Shown: in pieces, positions 1 through 10,735 of the stretch
How the letters are laid out: the number at the start of each line of letters is the position of its first letter
How positions within the stretch are numbered: the stretch's first letter is position 1
Assembly (NCBI GenBank): GCA_037127255.1
Contig: JBANSL010000003.1
Span: forward strand, 47,803,814-47,867,813
DNA length: 64,000 nucleotides
Source of the DNA: Persicaria tinctoria
Taxonomy: Eukaryota > Streptophyta > Magnoliopsida > Caryophyllales > Polygonaceae
Direction of reading: 5' to 3'
Notes under the pieces: generated by a model
The model's database searches: none
The model's input: the letters and a program-made list of their open reading frames with translations, nothing else
Told to the model about the DNA's origin: nothing
Translations under genes and position numbers: made by a program

Positions 1-895
1 AATTGATCCAGATGTTAAGGAGTAATACTATAGAGATCAGAATCACAAGCTCCTCAAGTAAGTCCAGTATCTTTCTGTCAACAAACCCTGCATCGAATGC
101 GGATCACAGTGGCACACCACTACTGAGTGCCCACATACAGAGCAAGTCAGGCTGGCAGAATACCACAAAGAGGTAGCTTACGCAGGGGGTCCTAATTGAT
201 ATATGGGGGACCAAAGGTTTCAGCAACCACAATGGAACCAAGGTGCCCCTAGGAACCCCCCTCCATATAGAGCTCCAAGACATCCGGAAAGGGACCAGAA
301 GAGGGATGACCTACAGACCATCCTAGAGGAAATACGGAGGAACCATTCAGACACCTAGCAATCCTTCAACTCAGTCTACACTCTGATACAAGGTGTCAAA
401 TCTAGGCTTGGGGAGATTGATATATGGCGGAAATCAATGGAGACACAGATTGGCCAGCTAGCAGCAGGCATCCCCAGAGTGCCAGGTTCGCTCCTTAGAT
501 CTTCAGAACCAAACCCCAAGGGGAATACCGGACACATCGCTGCTGTGAAACTCAGGAGCGGCCACCAACTACGTGAGCCAGAGGTCAGAAAGCAGCAAGA
601 CGAAAGAGCTGAACAACAACTCGATATCGACGAGCAGCAAGTCGATGTCGACCAGACTTTGGTCGATATCGAGGAAGGCCAACCCGACGTCGAGGAAAAA
701 CTGGACCACCCTTCGTCTGCACAGCACAACAACTCGACATCGAGGAACATAGTCGATATCGAGGAGAGTCCGGTCGATGTCGAGGAGAACCAAGTCAACG
801 TCGAGAAAGTTGCAACACCTCCGACATTTTTTCTGGCTCCAAACAAGAAAAAGAAGTTGCCCTTCCCAACAAAATCTCCAAAGGATCCAGCATAG
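1..895 (+). pseudogene. gag C-terminal part of element A, with nonsense codons
   Basis: Reading from base 2, the frame encodes the C-terminal part of gag, the structural nucleocapsid protein that packages element RNA. A CCHC zinc knuckle (C-x2-C-x4-H-x4-C) lies at about 89-130. It is followed by a proline-rich stretch, a conserved PNPKG...LRSGHQL segment and an acidic linker in which VDIE and VDVD units recur. Compared with the copy in element B, the frame has in-frame stops at 23-25, 59-61, near 198, near 357 and at 893-895. Several look like C-to-T changes (CAA to TAA, CGC to TGA), as expected for methylated repeats. The longest open stretch is 437-895. The N-terminal capsid part is outside the window. 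Confidence 0.85.
628..800 (+). repeat. TCGANNTCGA palindrome cluster, gag linker of A
   Basis: About six exact TCGANNTCGA decamers occur every 20-40 bp, mostly with TA or TG in the centre (for example GTCGATATCGAG). They are read here as xTC-GAT-ATC-GAx, giving the acidic VDIE/LDID repeats of the gag linker. Confidence 0.9.
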
Positions 896-919
896 AAGAA
901 GTTTCAGCGCTTCATCAAG

Positions 920-1660
920 ATGCTTCAGAAGCTCAATGTCACCATACCCTTCACAGAGGCTCTTAATGAAATGACATCCTACGTCAAATTCCTCAAGGAG
1001 ATTCTAAGCAAGAAGCGGTCAACGGCTGAGATTACAGAGGAGTGCAGGCATATGGACATACTTGAGAAAATGCCAGATCCAGGTAAGTTTGCTATAACAA
1101 TTGGATTTTATCAATATAAATTTAATGCATTATGTGATCTTGGAGCTAGTGTGAGTATAATTCCTTTAACAATATGGTCCAAGATTAAGATAGGTGCCTT
1201 AGAGCCTGTGGATGCTAAGCTTTATATGGCCAACAACACGGTGATCATTCCAACAGGCATGGTGGACAATGTGCCAGTGCAAGTAGGTAAGTTCTTTGTC
1301 CCTGCTGATTTCTTAGTTATTGATATGGCGGAGGACCCTTCTTGTCCAAATATTTTAGGAAGGCCCTTCTTGGCGACGGTGGATGCCAACATAACCGTAA
1401 AGAAGGGAGTGCTCACTTTCAACATCAGCGATGAGGTAATTGAGTATTCCTTTAATAAAACTGAAAAGCATACAGGTCCCATGGAAGAGGTAAAGTCTAT
1501 ATCAGCTGGTTACATTACTTGTGGGGAGCCTAAGGTAAGAAATATGACCCCTGAAGAGCTAGAAAAGAGGGATATGGAAGCCCAGGTGGAGAAGATCATG
1601 GCCATCCTGAACGAAGAAGCAGAGAATCCACTCGACACGGACCAGGGTACACCGTTATGA
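920..1660 (+). CDS. Element A retroviral-type aspartic protease ORF
   Basis: This 246-residue open frame continues the gag-pol polyprotein after the stop at 893-895. It begins with a conserved segment (LNVTIPFTEALNEM...KEILSKKR) found in all three related elements, followed by the protease fold: ALCDLGASVSIIP around residues 72-84 with the catalytic aspartate in DLGA, then VQVGKFFVPADF and NILGRPFLATVDA. The family protease cleaves the gag-pol precursor and works as a dimer. Methionine 920 is only the first ATG after the stop, not a natural start. No reverse transcriptase follows; the ORF ends in an acidic tail (EELEKRDMEAQVEKIM). It is open through the protease, unlike the copy in C, which has a stop just after the catalytic motif. 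Confidence 0.85.
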   Translation: MLQKLNVTIPFTEALNEMTSYVKFLKEILSKKRSTAEITEECRHMDILEKMPDPGKFAITIGFYQYKFNALCDLGASVSIIPLTIWSKIKIGALEPVDAKLYMANNTVIIPTGMVDNVPVQVGKFFVPADFLVIDMAEDPSCPNILGRPFLATVDANITVKKGVLTFNISDEVIEYSFNKTEKHTGPMEEVKSISAGYITCGEPKVRNMTPEELEKRDMEAQVEKIMAILNEEAENPLDTDQGTPL

Positions 1661-1681
1661 ACTAACTATTTCTCGGATACT

Positions 1682-2395
1682 TTGCGAGGTCTTAATATTG
1701 GGGTCAATATCGACCAGGAGAAATCGACAGAGCCCCTGAACAACTCGACATCGAGTACTCCAGGTCGATATCGACCAACCCATACCGAGCTGAGACCACC
1801 AGAAATCGAGCAGAGGAAGATCGAGCAATCTAACTCGATATCGAGTAAGGGTACTCGATATCGACCAAACCTCACCGAGTCGATTCCTCCTGTCAAGCCG
1901 GAGCCAGCTGATGTTGAGCCAAGTAACTCAATATCGAGTAACTTTACTCGATATCGACCAACTCAAAATGACAAACCCTCCTCCATATGGACTGCGATTC
2001 CACCAGAGGAGCCGAACTCCTCGATGTCGAGTACACTTACTCGAGATCGACCAAATACAGTGGTCCCCAAATCCGTTTCTGCGAAGGTAAGCCAAGGTAT
2101 GGATCTTTCTTCTCCTATTTCAATCAAAGATTTATCTATACATGGGAGAGGTTTGCCTTGGTATGTGCGCTTATGTAGGATTTCCAATGATGAGCCTAAG
2201 GAGTATGAAATTGGAGACAAGCTCTATGTTTCCAAATCAAAAGATCATTGGTTTCCCAACAAATTCAACAAGAAGAGGATGGGGCCCTTCGTGGTGAACA
2301 AGATCCATTCTGGAGGACTGCAGCTGATGGACAAGAATGGAGTCCTATTTGAAGCCCAAGCTACATGGGCCCTGCAGATGCCACCTTCAGCTTAA
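1682..2395 (+). CDS. Element A post-protease ORF: palindrome-encoded linker plus integrase-tail-like segment
   Basis: This is a 237-residue open frame. The first ~130 residues are low complexity and alternate S-I-S-S (or S-T-S-S) with R-Y-R-P (or R-D-R-P). Both arise from the same DNA palindrome read in two frames, so this part is unlikely to be a folded domain. From about residue 160 the sequence changes character: EIGDKLYVSKSKDHWFPNKF, then KKRMGPFVV and GGLQLMDKNG. This resembles the C-terminal tail of plant gypsy integrases (GDKV...FPGKL...GPFVV...D.NG). I infer an internal deletion that removed reverse transcriptase, RNase H and the integrase core and joined the integrase tail to the protease region. 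Element B has the same arrangement, so the deletion predates both copies. Confidence 0.7.
   Translation: MRGLNIGVNIDQEKSTEPLNNSTSSTPGRYRPTHTELRPPEIEQRKIEQSNSISSKGTRYRPNLTESIPPVKPEPADVEPSNSISSNFTRYRPTQNDKPSSIWTAIPPEEPNSSMSSTLTRDRPNTVVPKSVSAKVSQGMDLSSPISIKDLSIHGRGLPWYVRLCRISNDEPKEYEIGDKLYVSKSKDHWFPNKFNKKRMGPFVVNKIHSGGLQLMDKNGVLFEAQATWALQMPPSA
1705..2055 (+). repeat. TCGANNTCGA palindrome cluster, post-protease region of A
   Basis: At least seven exact or one-mismatch units occur, mostly TCGATATCGA. Within one ORF they fall in two frames (TCG-ATA-TCG giving SIS and CGA-TAT-CGA giving RYR), both different from the VDIE frame of the cluster at 628-800. Confidence 0.9.
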
Positions 2396-3906
2396 CGGAG
2401 GAAGTCGGCCTAGCGACTATAAAATCTAGAGCTTGTAAATAGACATTTATTTTTTGGGACATTTGGACATTGTTGCTTTAGTTTGCTTTTTTTTTTTTTG
2501 GTTTTGAACTTTTAGTTTTTCTATTGTGGATATTTCTCTTCTACATTTTTCAGGTCGATGGGGATAGAAGCAAGCTAAATTCGGACTAGGCCCAGCAGCA
2601 TTTTCACTCGATATTTTGAAGCCCTGCACACCTGTCTAGTGAGTTTCTTTCTTTACCCTTTTTTTTATACAGTGAGAACAGTGTAATGTTTAAGTATGGG
2701 GTGGGGGAAGGGCTTACTTTATGCATATTTGACCATATTTGACATTTTTTGTGCATATTTTAAGTTTATTTCTTGAATTGCTTATACATGGCTATTTTGG
2801 AATTCATTATTGATTTATGTGCTTACATGCATGTTTTCCAAAATTTGAAAAAATGACCCCAATCGAAATTTTTGAACAATGTCATGAAAGTTTTATTGAT
2901 CTCGACGATGCAAAATTGGATTCATTAGAGATATATCATGAAATTGCCTAGTAAAGGTAAGTCATAATTAAGTGCATTATTTTTATGAAAACCATGAAAG
3001 GAGGTAAAATTTGAAGTTGCTTTTGACATGTTGCATGATAAAGAGGATGGAGGACTTTATATTTCCATAAATGCGCATATTGTCATATCCTAGCCTTACC
3101 TATGCTTATGCATCACAAAAGCCATAATATGCCTTATTTCATATATTGCTCCACATGATCTAAATATTTTCCATTCTTTACCTTATTTCCTATTCGGGGA
3201 TTATGTTGAGAATGATGTTACATTATGGAGATTATTATATGGTTGTTGTGTTATTATCATTATTGGAGTATGGTGGGAAATTGTTTGAAGTTATGGAAAA
3301 TTTAATGAGTAAAAGAAAATCCGATCACCTCAGGAGATAAAGGTAGATCGACCCTGCTCGCTGAGATAATAGTTCAGTAAGATGGGACACATATTGTGAG
3401 GAGTCCAAAACACTAAGTATCCAGGGCCATTCATGACACCCATGTTTGCGACTCGCGAGAAGGCAGTGCCGAGGTTAGAGAGGTAAAAGCATTAATATTG
3501 AAAAAAGCAATAAAGCATTATGAAAGGTGAGAAATCAAAGGAAGAAGGGATGTGGTTAAGAATGTTTGGAAATACTCCATTTCCCCGGATTATTAGCATC
3601 ACATTGCCATAAATTACCTACCTTTAGCCTTTTACCAATATACTCCTTATTGAGCTTAAATTAAAGTCCTCTTGATTATTAATGCTTTGTCACATAAATT
3701 GTTTTTGCATTACCCTCCTTTTGTGAGTAGATGTTGCTTTTTAATTGCACATGCATGGATTTGTGACACTAGTACCTTTTCAATGATGGTAATTGACTGC
3801 AGGGACAAATGGGAATGAATCTATGATGTTGAGAGTTTTAAATTCTTCCCCTGAATGACAATAAAAAGTATTGCTTGAGGACAAGCAAGCTTAAGTATGG
3901 GGTGTT
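2396..3906 (+). other. Element A 3' non-coding region with internal and terminal polypurine tracts
   Basis: No supported ORF. The stretch is conserved in elements B (46842-48332) and C (55758-57471). It contains a strong purine run (ATGGGGTGGGGGAAGGG at about 2696-2712) preceded by TTAAGT, and a second similar tract (TTAAGTATGGGGTG at about 3891-3904) directly before the LTR. The latter is the expected plus-strand primer (PPT); the former looks like an internal duplicate. Another conserved block (CATGACACCCATGTTTGCG) is at about 3433-3451. Confidence 0.75.
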
Positions 3907-5883
3907 TTTTGTGAGCCGAATCTGCCATATTTCATAGCAACTTTTATATCGTTTTCTGCATACATTTCACGCATTTGGGCTAGAATAGTACAGAATCTAT
4001 GTAGTTTTTGTTTATTTGCCAAATTATGTAATCTACACAAGTTTCTGTTTAAATTTGCAGAAATCGAGGCAATTTACAACAGTTCTGAGAAAGGAAGAAA
4101 AGCTCGAAAGTCAACTACAGAAGTCCAAGGTCAAGAAGCAGCGGAACCAGGACAAATCAAGCTAGAAGCAAGGAAAAATGGACTCGACAACATCAAGTCG
4201 ATATCGACTACACCTTGTCGATATCGAGTACATCTAAGTCGATTTCCATCAAGCTGCCAGAATCGAGCAAGGAAAGCTGGAGAACATTAGTCGATATCGA
4301 GTTGGCTACATATCAAGTCAAAGACACCAGACATCGACAAGTGAAGTTGGGAGCTGGAGCAGGTTAGTCGATATAGACAAGAATTGGTCGATATCGAGTA
4401 AGCACCCAAGTCGATTTCCATGTCCAGAGCCGAGATCGACGAAGCTGAGCACTGGGAAGCCGAGCAGAAGTTAGTCGATGTCGAGGAAAATTCCTTGATA
4501 TCGAGGACAACCCAAGTCGACAAGTGTCATGTTAGCCGATATGGAGTTGTTGAGCACAAGACGAAGAAAACACTAGTCGATATCGAGGACTCCTACTCGA
4601 TATCGAGGACATTTCAGCGGCGGATTCCGAGCTATCCGGATGTCTTATTAAGTTTCTATCCCGAAGTCGATGGTGATATTTCGAGACCAAATTCTATCCA
4701 CATCTATCAAGAGCTATCAAGTCAAGGGAGAAGATATTTTATCTACATTAGATATAATCCTAGATTTAATTCTTTTATTCCATTATTTTATCTTAAGTAA
4801 GTAGATATAGATATAGATAGATATTTCCTTCTTTGATTAGCAAGGTTTGGAAGCCTATAAAAAAAGCCCTAGGGGCTGGATTTTAGTCATTCAATTTCAG
4901 TTACAATTAGTTACATAGAGAGAGTAGAGGAGAGAGCTTGTAGCGAGAGAAGTTGGAAAGGCGAAAGAGGATTTGGCTTCGATTGGTTGTAAGCTTTCTT
5001 TGGTTTATTTAATGCAAGTTATTTCCTTTTGTTTATTGATGAGTTTCTTGATGATGAAGAGCGAGTAGTCCACCCACTTCTAGGGCCGGGGTGAGCCCGA
5101 CGGTAGCCATGTAAGGTGATGCGGTAAAGGTTTGATATTTTTATGCAATTCGTCTTCTATCCTTGAAAGCATGATTCTTTTGTGAAACTTGAAGGTGATC
5201 CTTGTTTGTATTATTGAAGCGAAAGTGATCTTAATGCAACTTGGGTTAATTATGTGAAAAAGGTTAGTAACAATTAGGGTTTATGCGAAAGCCTCTATCT
5301 TCCTATTTGTTAATAACGAAAGTTATTTGATGAAAAGCATGATCTTTTTATGCCTTTATGTGTTATTTTGCATGGTTATCGTTGTGGTGTTGATACCCTG
5401 GCTTTGGAAGTCTTTAGTTTATTGAATTTATTTCGTCAAAATATGCGTTCTGCGTTCGAAAGGTTGCACTTTAAGATTCTGAGTTTGTCGATTTCGAGAA
5501 ACCTCTTGTCGATATCGAGTAAGTGTTACTCGACATCGAAGAAATCTTGCCGAGATCGAGTTACTTTGTCTGAGTCTGCTGTCTGTTGTCGAATTCGAGT
5601 TTCTGTTGGTCGATATTTTGGTCGATATTGAGTAATTGTACTCGATATCGAGTAGCTTCTGTTGCTTTGCTTTCTTTTCTGCTTTTATTTGTTATTTCTG
5701 TATTTCTTTCTGTCTGTGAGATTTACAGCTACCTAGGATCCGCTGACGTGCTTCCTCGTGGATTGATCCTGACTTCCCACTACTGCATCGGGAGGAAGTC
5801 TTGTAATCATTTGCAAGGGACGAAATCTGGTTTGCTTTGCTTTATTCGTATTTTAACTGCATTCTCGATTTCCTCCATCAACA
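3907..5883 (+). repeat. 3' LTR of element A (1977 bp)
   Basis: Boundaries come from alignment by eye with the LTRs of B and C. The LTR begins after the PPT (TTTTGTGAGCCGAATCTG, a mutated TGTTGTGAGC) and ends CATCAACA at 5883, where the copia reading frame resumes. Palindrome clusters lie at about 4190-4615 (U3) and 5485-5655 (R/U5), mainly TCGATATCGA. A TATA-like CTATAAAAAAAGCCC is near 4855. Short ORFs inside are products of the palindromes, not genes. Confidence 0.85.
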
Positions 5884-8637
5884 CCTGCCAACTACGAAAA
5901 CATGCCAGACTGCCATTCCAACGATCTTTGACCTCTACCCTTGCTCCCTTTGATATCATTCATAGTGAGATTTAGACCTCTCTTGTGCCTAGCAAGGAGG
6001 GTCACAAGTACTACCTCTTATTTCTTGATGATTACACTCATTACTTATGGGTGTTCCCGTTGCATTTCAAGTCCCAAGTGTTTCCTGTCTTTGCCAAATT
6101 CCATGCCTACATCAAAACACAGTTTCACACATCCATCAAATGTTTCCAATGTGACAATGGTCGTGAATTTGACAACAAAGACTTTCACTCTTTCTTTGCC
6201 ACAAATGGGATCTCTTATCGCTTGTCTTGCCCCTATACTTCTCAGTAGAATGGCAAGGCTGAACGAATCATCAGAACCATTACCAACATGATGCGCTCTC
6301 TCCTCTTCCGCACATCTATTCTCCTTCCCTATTGGCCTCACGCCTTATCCACCACACGTTATGTCCTAAACATTCTCCCATCCACTACCCTACACCATCG
6401 CTCGCCAGCTCAGGCACTTCATTACACCATGCCTAGGTATGATCACCTTCGCACCTTCGGGTGCTTGTGTTTCCCAAACCAGTCCTCCACAACCCCACAC
6501 AAGCTTTACGCGCGCTCCACTCCATATGTGTTCCTAGGCTATCCGTCTGATCATCACGGTTACCTTTGCCTCGATGTCAAGACCTATAAGCTTATTGTGT
6601 CACGTCATGTCACGTTCGATGAGTCTCGCAATCCCTTTTCTTCTCCTTCTCTCCCCTCTTCCACACCTCCTGTGTCTCAGTCAGAGTCTGAGTCTTCCTT
6701 CCCTCACTTTCTTCTTCCCCAGAGCTCTCCCGGTGCTCCTGCCTCTCCCCCTCCACATCCATCACCACCCCCTACCACCAGACCACACACCCGCAGCGTC
6801 TCCGGTGTCTTCCGACCCCGTCAGATCATCTCCATGAACACCACACATCGCCCCGCCTTCCAAAACCATTCATCTGGCATGCCCACGCCTCCCCAGGCCG
6901 CAGCCCATCAAAGCCTCACAAACATCCCCTCGCCCACCCTGCTGGCAGCGACCGCAGCATCCTGCCGCGGCCATGCAACAAGTTGTGGGCTTGCTGCGCC
7001 CGCAACATTCCCCGCCGCCTCCACCTCCCATGCCTCCGTCCTTCCCGACTCCCAATCACCCCTGCCTCTACCCCGACCTCCCTTTCCCCCATTCCCACCT
7101 CCCACAAAACAAGCCTCCTCGACCCGAATTGGCAGGGGGCTATGCTCGACGAATACAGGGCCCTTACGATTAATGGTACTTGGGTTCTTGTCCCTCGCCC
7201 TCTTGAGGCCAACGTCGTCCGCTGTATGTGGCTCTTCCGTCACAAGTTCCGCTCTGATGGGACGTTAGAGCGCTACAAAGCCCGTCTTGTGGTCAATGGT
7301 CGATTCTCAGCAGGCCGGTATTGTTTGTGATGAGACCAGCCCCGTGGTCAAGCCTGCCACTATTCGAGTGGTCTTGAGTTTAGCATTGTTGCGCAACTGG
7401 GCCATTCATCAGTTGGATATCAAGAACGCTTTTATGAATGGCCATCTGAATGAGACAGTCTACATGTTTCAGCCACCGGGGTTTGCTGATGTTGATCATC
7501 CCAAACACGTCTGTCTCCTAAAGCGCTCTCTGTATGGTCTGAAACAGGCTCCGCGGGCTTGGTTCCATCGCTTTGCTTTGCATCTGCTACGCTTGGGTTT
7601 CATTGGCAGTCGTTCGGATACATCTCTGTTTATCTATCGCCGAGGTTCTAACATGGCCTTCCTATTACTATATGTCGACGACATCATCCTCACGTCCTCT
7701 TCGGATGCTCTTCGGACGTCCATTATTTCGCAGTTGAGTGCGGAGTTCGCCATGTCTGATCTAGGTCAGTTGTCTTACTTCTTGGGAGTTGCTGTTCAGC
7801 GTCATGCGTCTGGTCTATTTCTCTCACAGAGTAAGTATGCTGCTGAGATTGTTGCTCGGGCTAAGATGGTCAACTGCAAATCCTGTCGCCACCCCTGTCG
7901 ATACATCCAACAAGCTCAATGCTCATTCTGGTCCTTTGGTTGATGATCCCACATTGTACAAGACCCTCGCTGGGGCTCTTCAGTATCTCACCTTCACCAG
8001 ACCTGATATCAATTACGCTGTTCAGCAGGTCTGCTTGTTCATGCATGAACCCAGAGAACCTCACTTTCAGGATCTGAAGCGGATCATTCGGTACATCGGC
8101 GGCACCCTCGAGCTCGGCACAACGATCACTCCTTGCTCTAAGCTTGATCTTGTTGCGTACACTAATGCGGATTGGGGTGGTTGCCCCGACACACGTCGCT
8201 TCACGTCTGGTTACTGTGTCTTCCTCAACGACACCCTTGTGTCATGGTCAGCCAAGCGTCAGCCCGTCGTGTCTCGCTCCAGCGCTGAGGCAGAATACAT
8301 GGGTGTTGCCAAAGTTGTCTCCGAGTGCTCTTGCCTCCGCAATCTCCCGCTTGAGCTCCGTTGCCCTCTTCAGAATGCCACTCTCGTCTACGCTGACAAC
8401 GTCTCCGCCGTCTATCTGGCTAGCAACCCAGTCCAACATCAACGCACGAAGCACATTGAGCTTGATCTCCACTTCGTCAGGGGCAAGGTTGTCATTGGAC
8501 ATGTCCGTGTTCTACATGTCACGTCCTCTTATCAGTACGCTGATATATTCACCAAGGGTTTACCTAGACAATTGTTCATTGATTTTCGTTCCAGTCTCAC
8601 TATTCAGACCTCTCCCGTTTCGACTGCGGGGGTTTGA
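5884..8637 (+). pseudogene. Ty1/copia polyprotein remnant: integrase, reverse transcriptase, RNase H
   Basis: The order integrase, reverse transcriptase, RNase H is diagnostic of Ty1/copia. The remnant starts at the end of the pre-integrase zinc-binding region (CQLRKHARLPF). The integrase core has DDYTHYLWVFPL, DNGREFDN and NGKAERI, but the first catalytic site reads HSE where the family has HSD. Reverse transcriptase (about 7140-7860) has LDIKNAFMNG, SLYGLKQAPRAW and the catalytic YVDD near 7671. RNase H (about 8140-8560) has NADWGG, SSAEAEY and DIFTKGL. Lesions: TAG at 5973-5975 and 6246-6248, a frame change in the low-complexity linker around 7000-7130, and single-base frameshifts near 7301 and 7886. 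The 5' half is missing because element A sits at its left edge. It is dead. Confidence 0.93.
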
Positions 8638-8772
8638 TAGATTACATAGGTCTCCTCATGTATAGTGAGCTCAATGCCCAATAAGGCCCAATACCTTTGT
8701 AACCTATATATATGTTTATCAATGAATGAAAACTCTCAAGGAGGACATTAGAATCAATCTTGTGATCTTACA
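8635..8772 (+). repeat. Short 3' LTR of the copia element (~138 bp)
   Basis: The polypurine tract TGCGGGGGTT precedes TGATAGATTACATAGG, and the LTR probably ends GATCTTACA. It contains a TATA-like CCTATATATATG near 8704. The polyprotein stop codon overlaps the first bases of the LTR. The exact 3' end (8772 or 8774) is uncertain because the 5' LTR is not in the window. Confidence 0.6.
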
Positions 8773-8916
8773 CAGATCGAATTGGAGGTTGCAACCTTCA
8801 ATTTAATTTGTGATTTGTTGATTGCTTTGCCAATTATTGTTAGGTGTTTCTGTAGTTGAAATAGGCAAATTATTTTCAAGGAGGGAGCTTTTGCGCTAGT
8901 GAGCGGCGATGCGGTT
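8773..8916. other. Short unassigned stretch between copia LTR and tandem duplication
   Basis: A-T rich DNA with no recognisable gene or element terminus. It is the left flank of the tandem duplication starting at 8917. Confidence 0.4.
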
Positions 8917-10134
8917 GTCGATTGCATACTATTGGTGCAGGTCGTGCTGTTGCAGCTAGCGGCGCGCGATGACGGAGTGGTTTCTTCGGCAGAGCAATCA
9001 GTTGGCGTGACTGCAAGGGGAGTTCTCGGAGGTGATATCTTCCGGCCATGGAGAACTCTTCGTGTCTTCTCCCACCCACCTTTTCCTGTTCTCATCGACT
9101 GTCGACACTGGGGCAATAGGAATATGGGCAGCCTTACAAATCTCCCATCGGAGTTCTTTTACAGTTTTGCAAAGAGAAGATGTTGAAGAAAGAGAATAGA
9201 GAGATTGCAAAATCTCTTTCCCTTCCTTCAATTTTTTTAAAGGATCTAACAATGGTCTGTTAAATTTAACCGAGATAGGTATGAGGCGGAAAAAGAAATA
9301 ACCTAAGGGGTACAACATGAAAATTTTCAAACAGTTGTACACTCCGTGAATTAGTCCTTATCTCAGGGGTACCTCATGAAATTTCTGATAATTTAATTAT
9401 TCTAATTCATACAATATATCTTAGGTGAATTTATTAAATGACCAAATTCCCAATATATATATACTATAGTTTAATAAAAATAAGAAATAACCTAAAAATA
9501 TTTTGGGGTATTTCACCATGTAGTCGATTGCAGACTATTGGTGCAGATCGTGCTGCTGCAGCTAGCGGCGCGCGATTACGGAGTGGTTTCTTCGACAGAG
9601 CAATCAGTTAGCGTTACTGCAAGGGGAGTTCTCGGAGGTGATATCTTTTGGCCATGGAGAACGCTTCATGTCTTCTCCCACCCACTTTTTCCCGTTCTTA
9701 TCGACTGTCGACACTGGGGCGGTAGGAATATGGGCAGCCTTACAAATCTCCCATCGGAGTTCTTTTGCAGTTTTACAAAGAGAAGATGTTGAAGAAAGAG
9801 AATAGAGAGATTGCATAATCTCTTTCCCTTCCTTCAATTTTTTTAAAGGATCTAACAATGGTCTGTTATATTTAACCGAGATAGGTATGAGGCGGAAAAA
9901 GAAATAACCTAAGGGGTACCACATGAAAAATTTCAAACAGTTGTACACTCCGTGAATTAGTCCTTATCTCAGGGGTACCTCATGAAATTTCTGATAATTT
10001 AATTATTCTAATTCATACAATATATCTTAGGTGAATTTATTAAATGACCAAATTCCCAATATATATATATATACTATAGTTTAATAAAAATAAGAAATAA
10101 CCTAAAAATATTTTGGGGTATTTCACCATGTAGT
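8917..10134. repeat. Tandem direct duplication, two copies of ~606 bp
   Basis: Copy 1 (8917-9522) and copy 2 (9523-10134) both begin GTCGATTGCA and run in parallel to the same end (TATTTCACCATGTAGT). They differ by scattered substitutions and by TA-repeat length. The minus strand of each has a ~114-codon open frame with the same sequence apart from a few substitutions. I do not recognise it and it has no obvious start context, so I do not call it a gene. The 3' half contains the paired phrases CTAAGGGGTACAACATGAAA and CTCAGGGGTACCTCATGAAA. Confidence 0.9.
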
Positions 10135-10146
10135 TGAGAGCCCTCG

Positions 10147-10330
10147 CAGTAGGGATGTGCATCGATCTAAAACCTAACCAAACCGGGGCGAACCGAACCG
10201 ACCGAAACCGAAAATCTCAAAATTTCAAACCGAAAGCCGAACAGAAAGTATTAGGTTCGGTTCGGTTATTTACCGATTTGGTTTGTGTTCGGTTTGGTTT
10301 TAACATAATTGAACCGAATGTCAATAAAAA
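10147..10330. mobile_element. Possible hAT-type MITE remnant
   Basis: CAGTAGGGATGTGCATCGAT followed by repeated AACCGAACCG and GGTTCGGTTCGG blocks is the pattern of common plant hAT-derived MITEs, which start with CAGGGGTGTGCA-like termini. The matching right terminus is not seen; the sequence runs into a microsatellite. Confidence 0.4.
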
Positions 10331-10339
10331 AAATTGAAG

Positions 10340-10607
10340 TATACAAATATATATACATTGTGTATTAGTATAAATATATATATATATATACACAAATATA
10401 TATACCTTGTATTTTTACACTCTGTATTAGTAAGTATGTGTGTATTAGTAAGTATGTTTGTATCACTGTATACAAATATATATACACTGTGTATTAGTAA
10501 GTATGTGTATATTAGTGAGTATGTGTGTATTAGTGTATACAAATAAATATACAATGTAATGTGTATTAGTAAGTATGCGGGTATTAGTGTATACATACAT
10601 ACATATA

Positions 10608-10638
<31 letters not shown>

Positions 10639-10735
10639 TATACACACATATATATACACACATATATATATATACATACATACATATATATATACATATA
10701 CATATATATACATATATACATATATACATATACAG
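10340..10735. repeat. TA/CATA microsatellite with GTATTAGTAAGTATG repeats
   Basis: Imperfect repeats of GTATTAGT(A/G)AGTATGTG, then runs of TATATACACACA and ACATATATA. Tyr/Ile-rich open frames on both strands here are artefacts of the repeat. Confidence 0.9.

Larger units (their letters stand above)
1..5883 (+). mobile_element. Element A: non-autonomous Athila/Tat-like Ty3/gypsy retrotransposon, right part
   Basis: The window opens inside gag. In order I see the gag zinc knuckle, a linker rich in TCGANNTCGA palindromes, an aspartic protease, a second palindrome-rich ORF ending in an integrase-tail-like segment, about 1.5 kb of non-coding DNA and a 3' LTR. The CDLGASVS protease motif and the LGRPFLAT motif are known from the Athila branch of plant gypsy elements. 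There is no reverse transcriptase, RNase H or integrase core between protease and LTR, so this is a deletion derivative that would need help in trans. The copia polyprotein resumes immediately after the LTR end, so A probably inserted into that copia element; its 5' LTR lies left of the window. Confidence 0.85.

Noticed and set aside
376..846. 156-codon minus-strand frame opposite the gag linker, rich in S, T and I
   Set aside because: It is the antisense of the palindrome cluster. The motif is palindromic, so every strand and frame stays open; no family resemblance.
1682..2395. An envelope-like gene after pol, as described for some Athila elements
   Set aside because: No signal peptide or membrane segment; the only conserved part resembles the integrase C-terminal tail.
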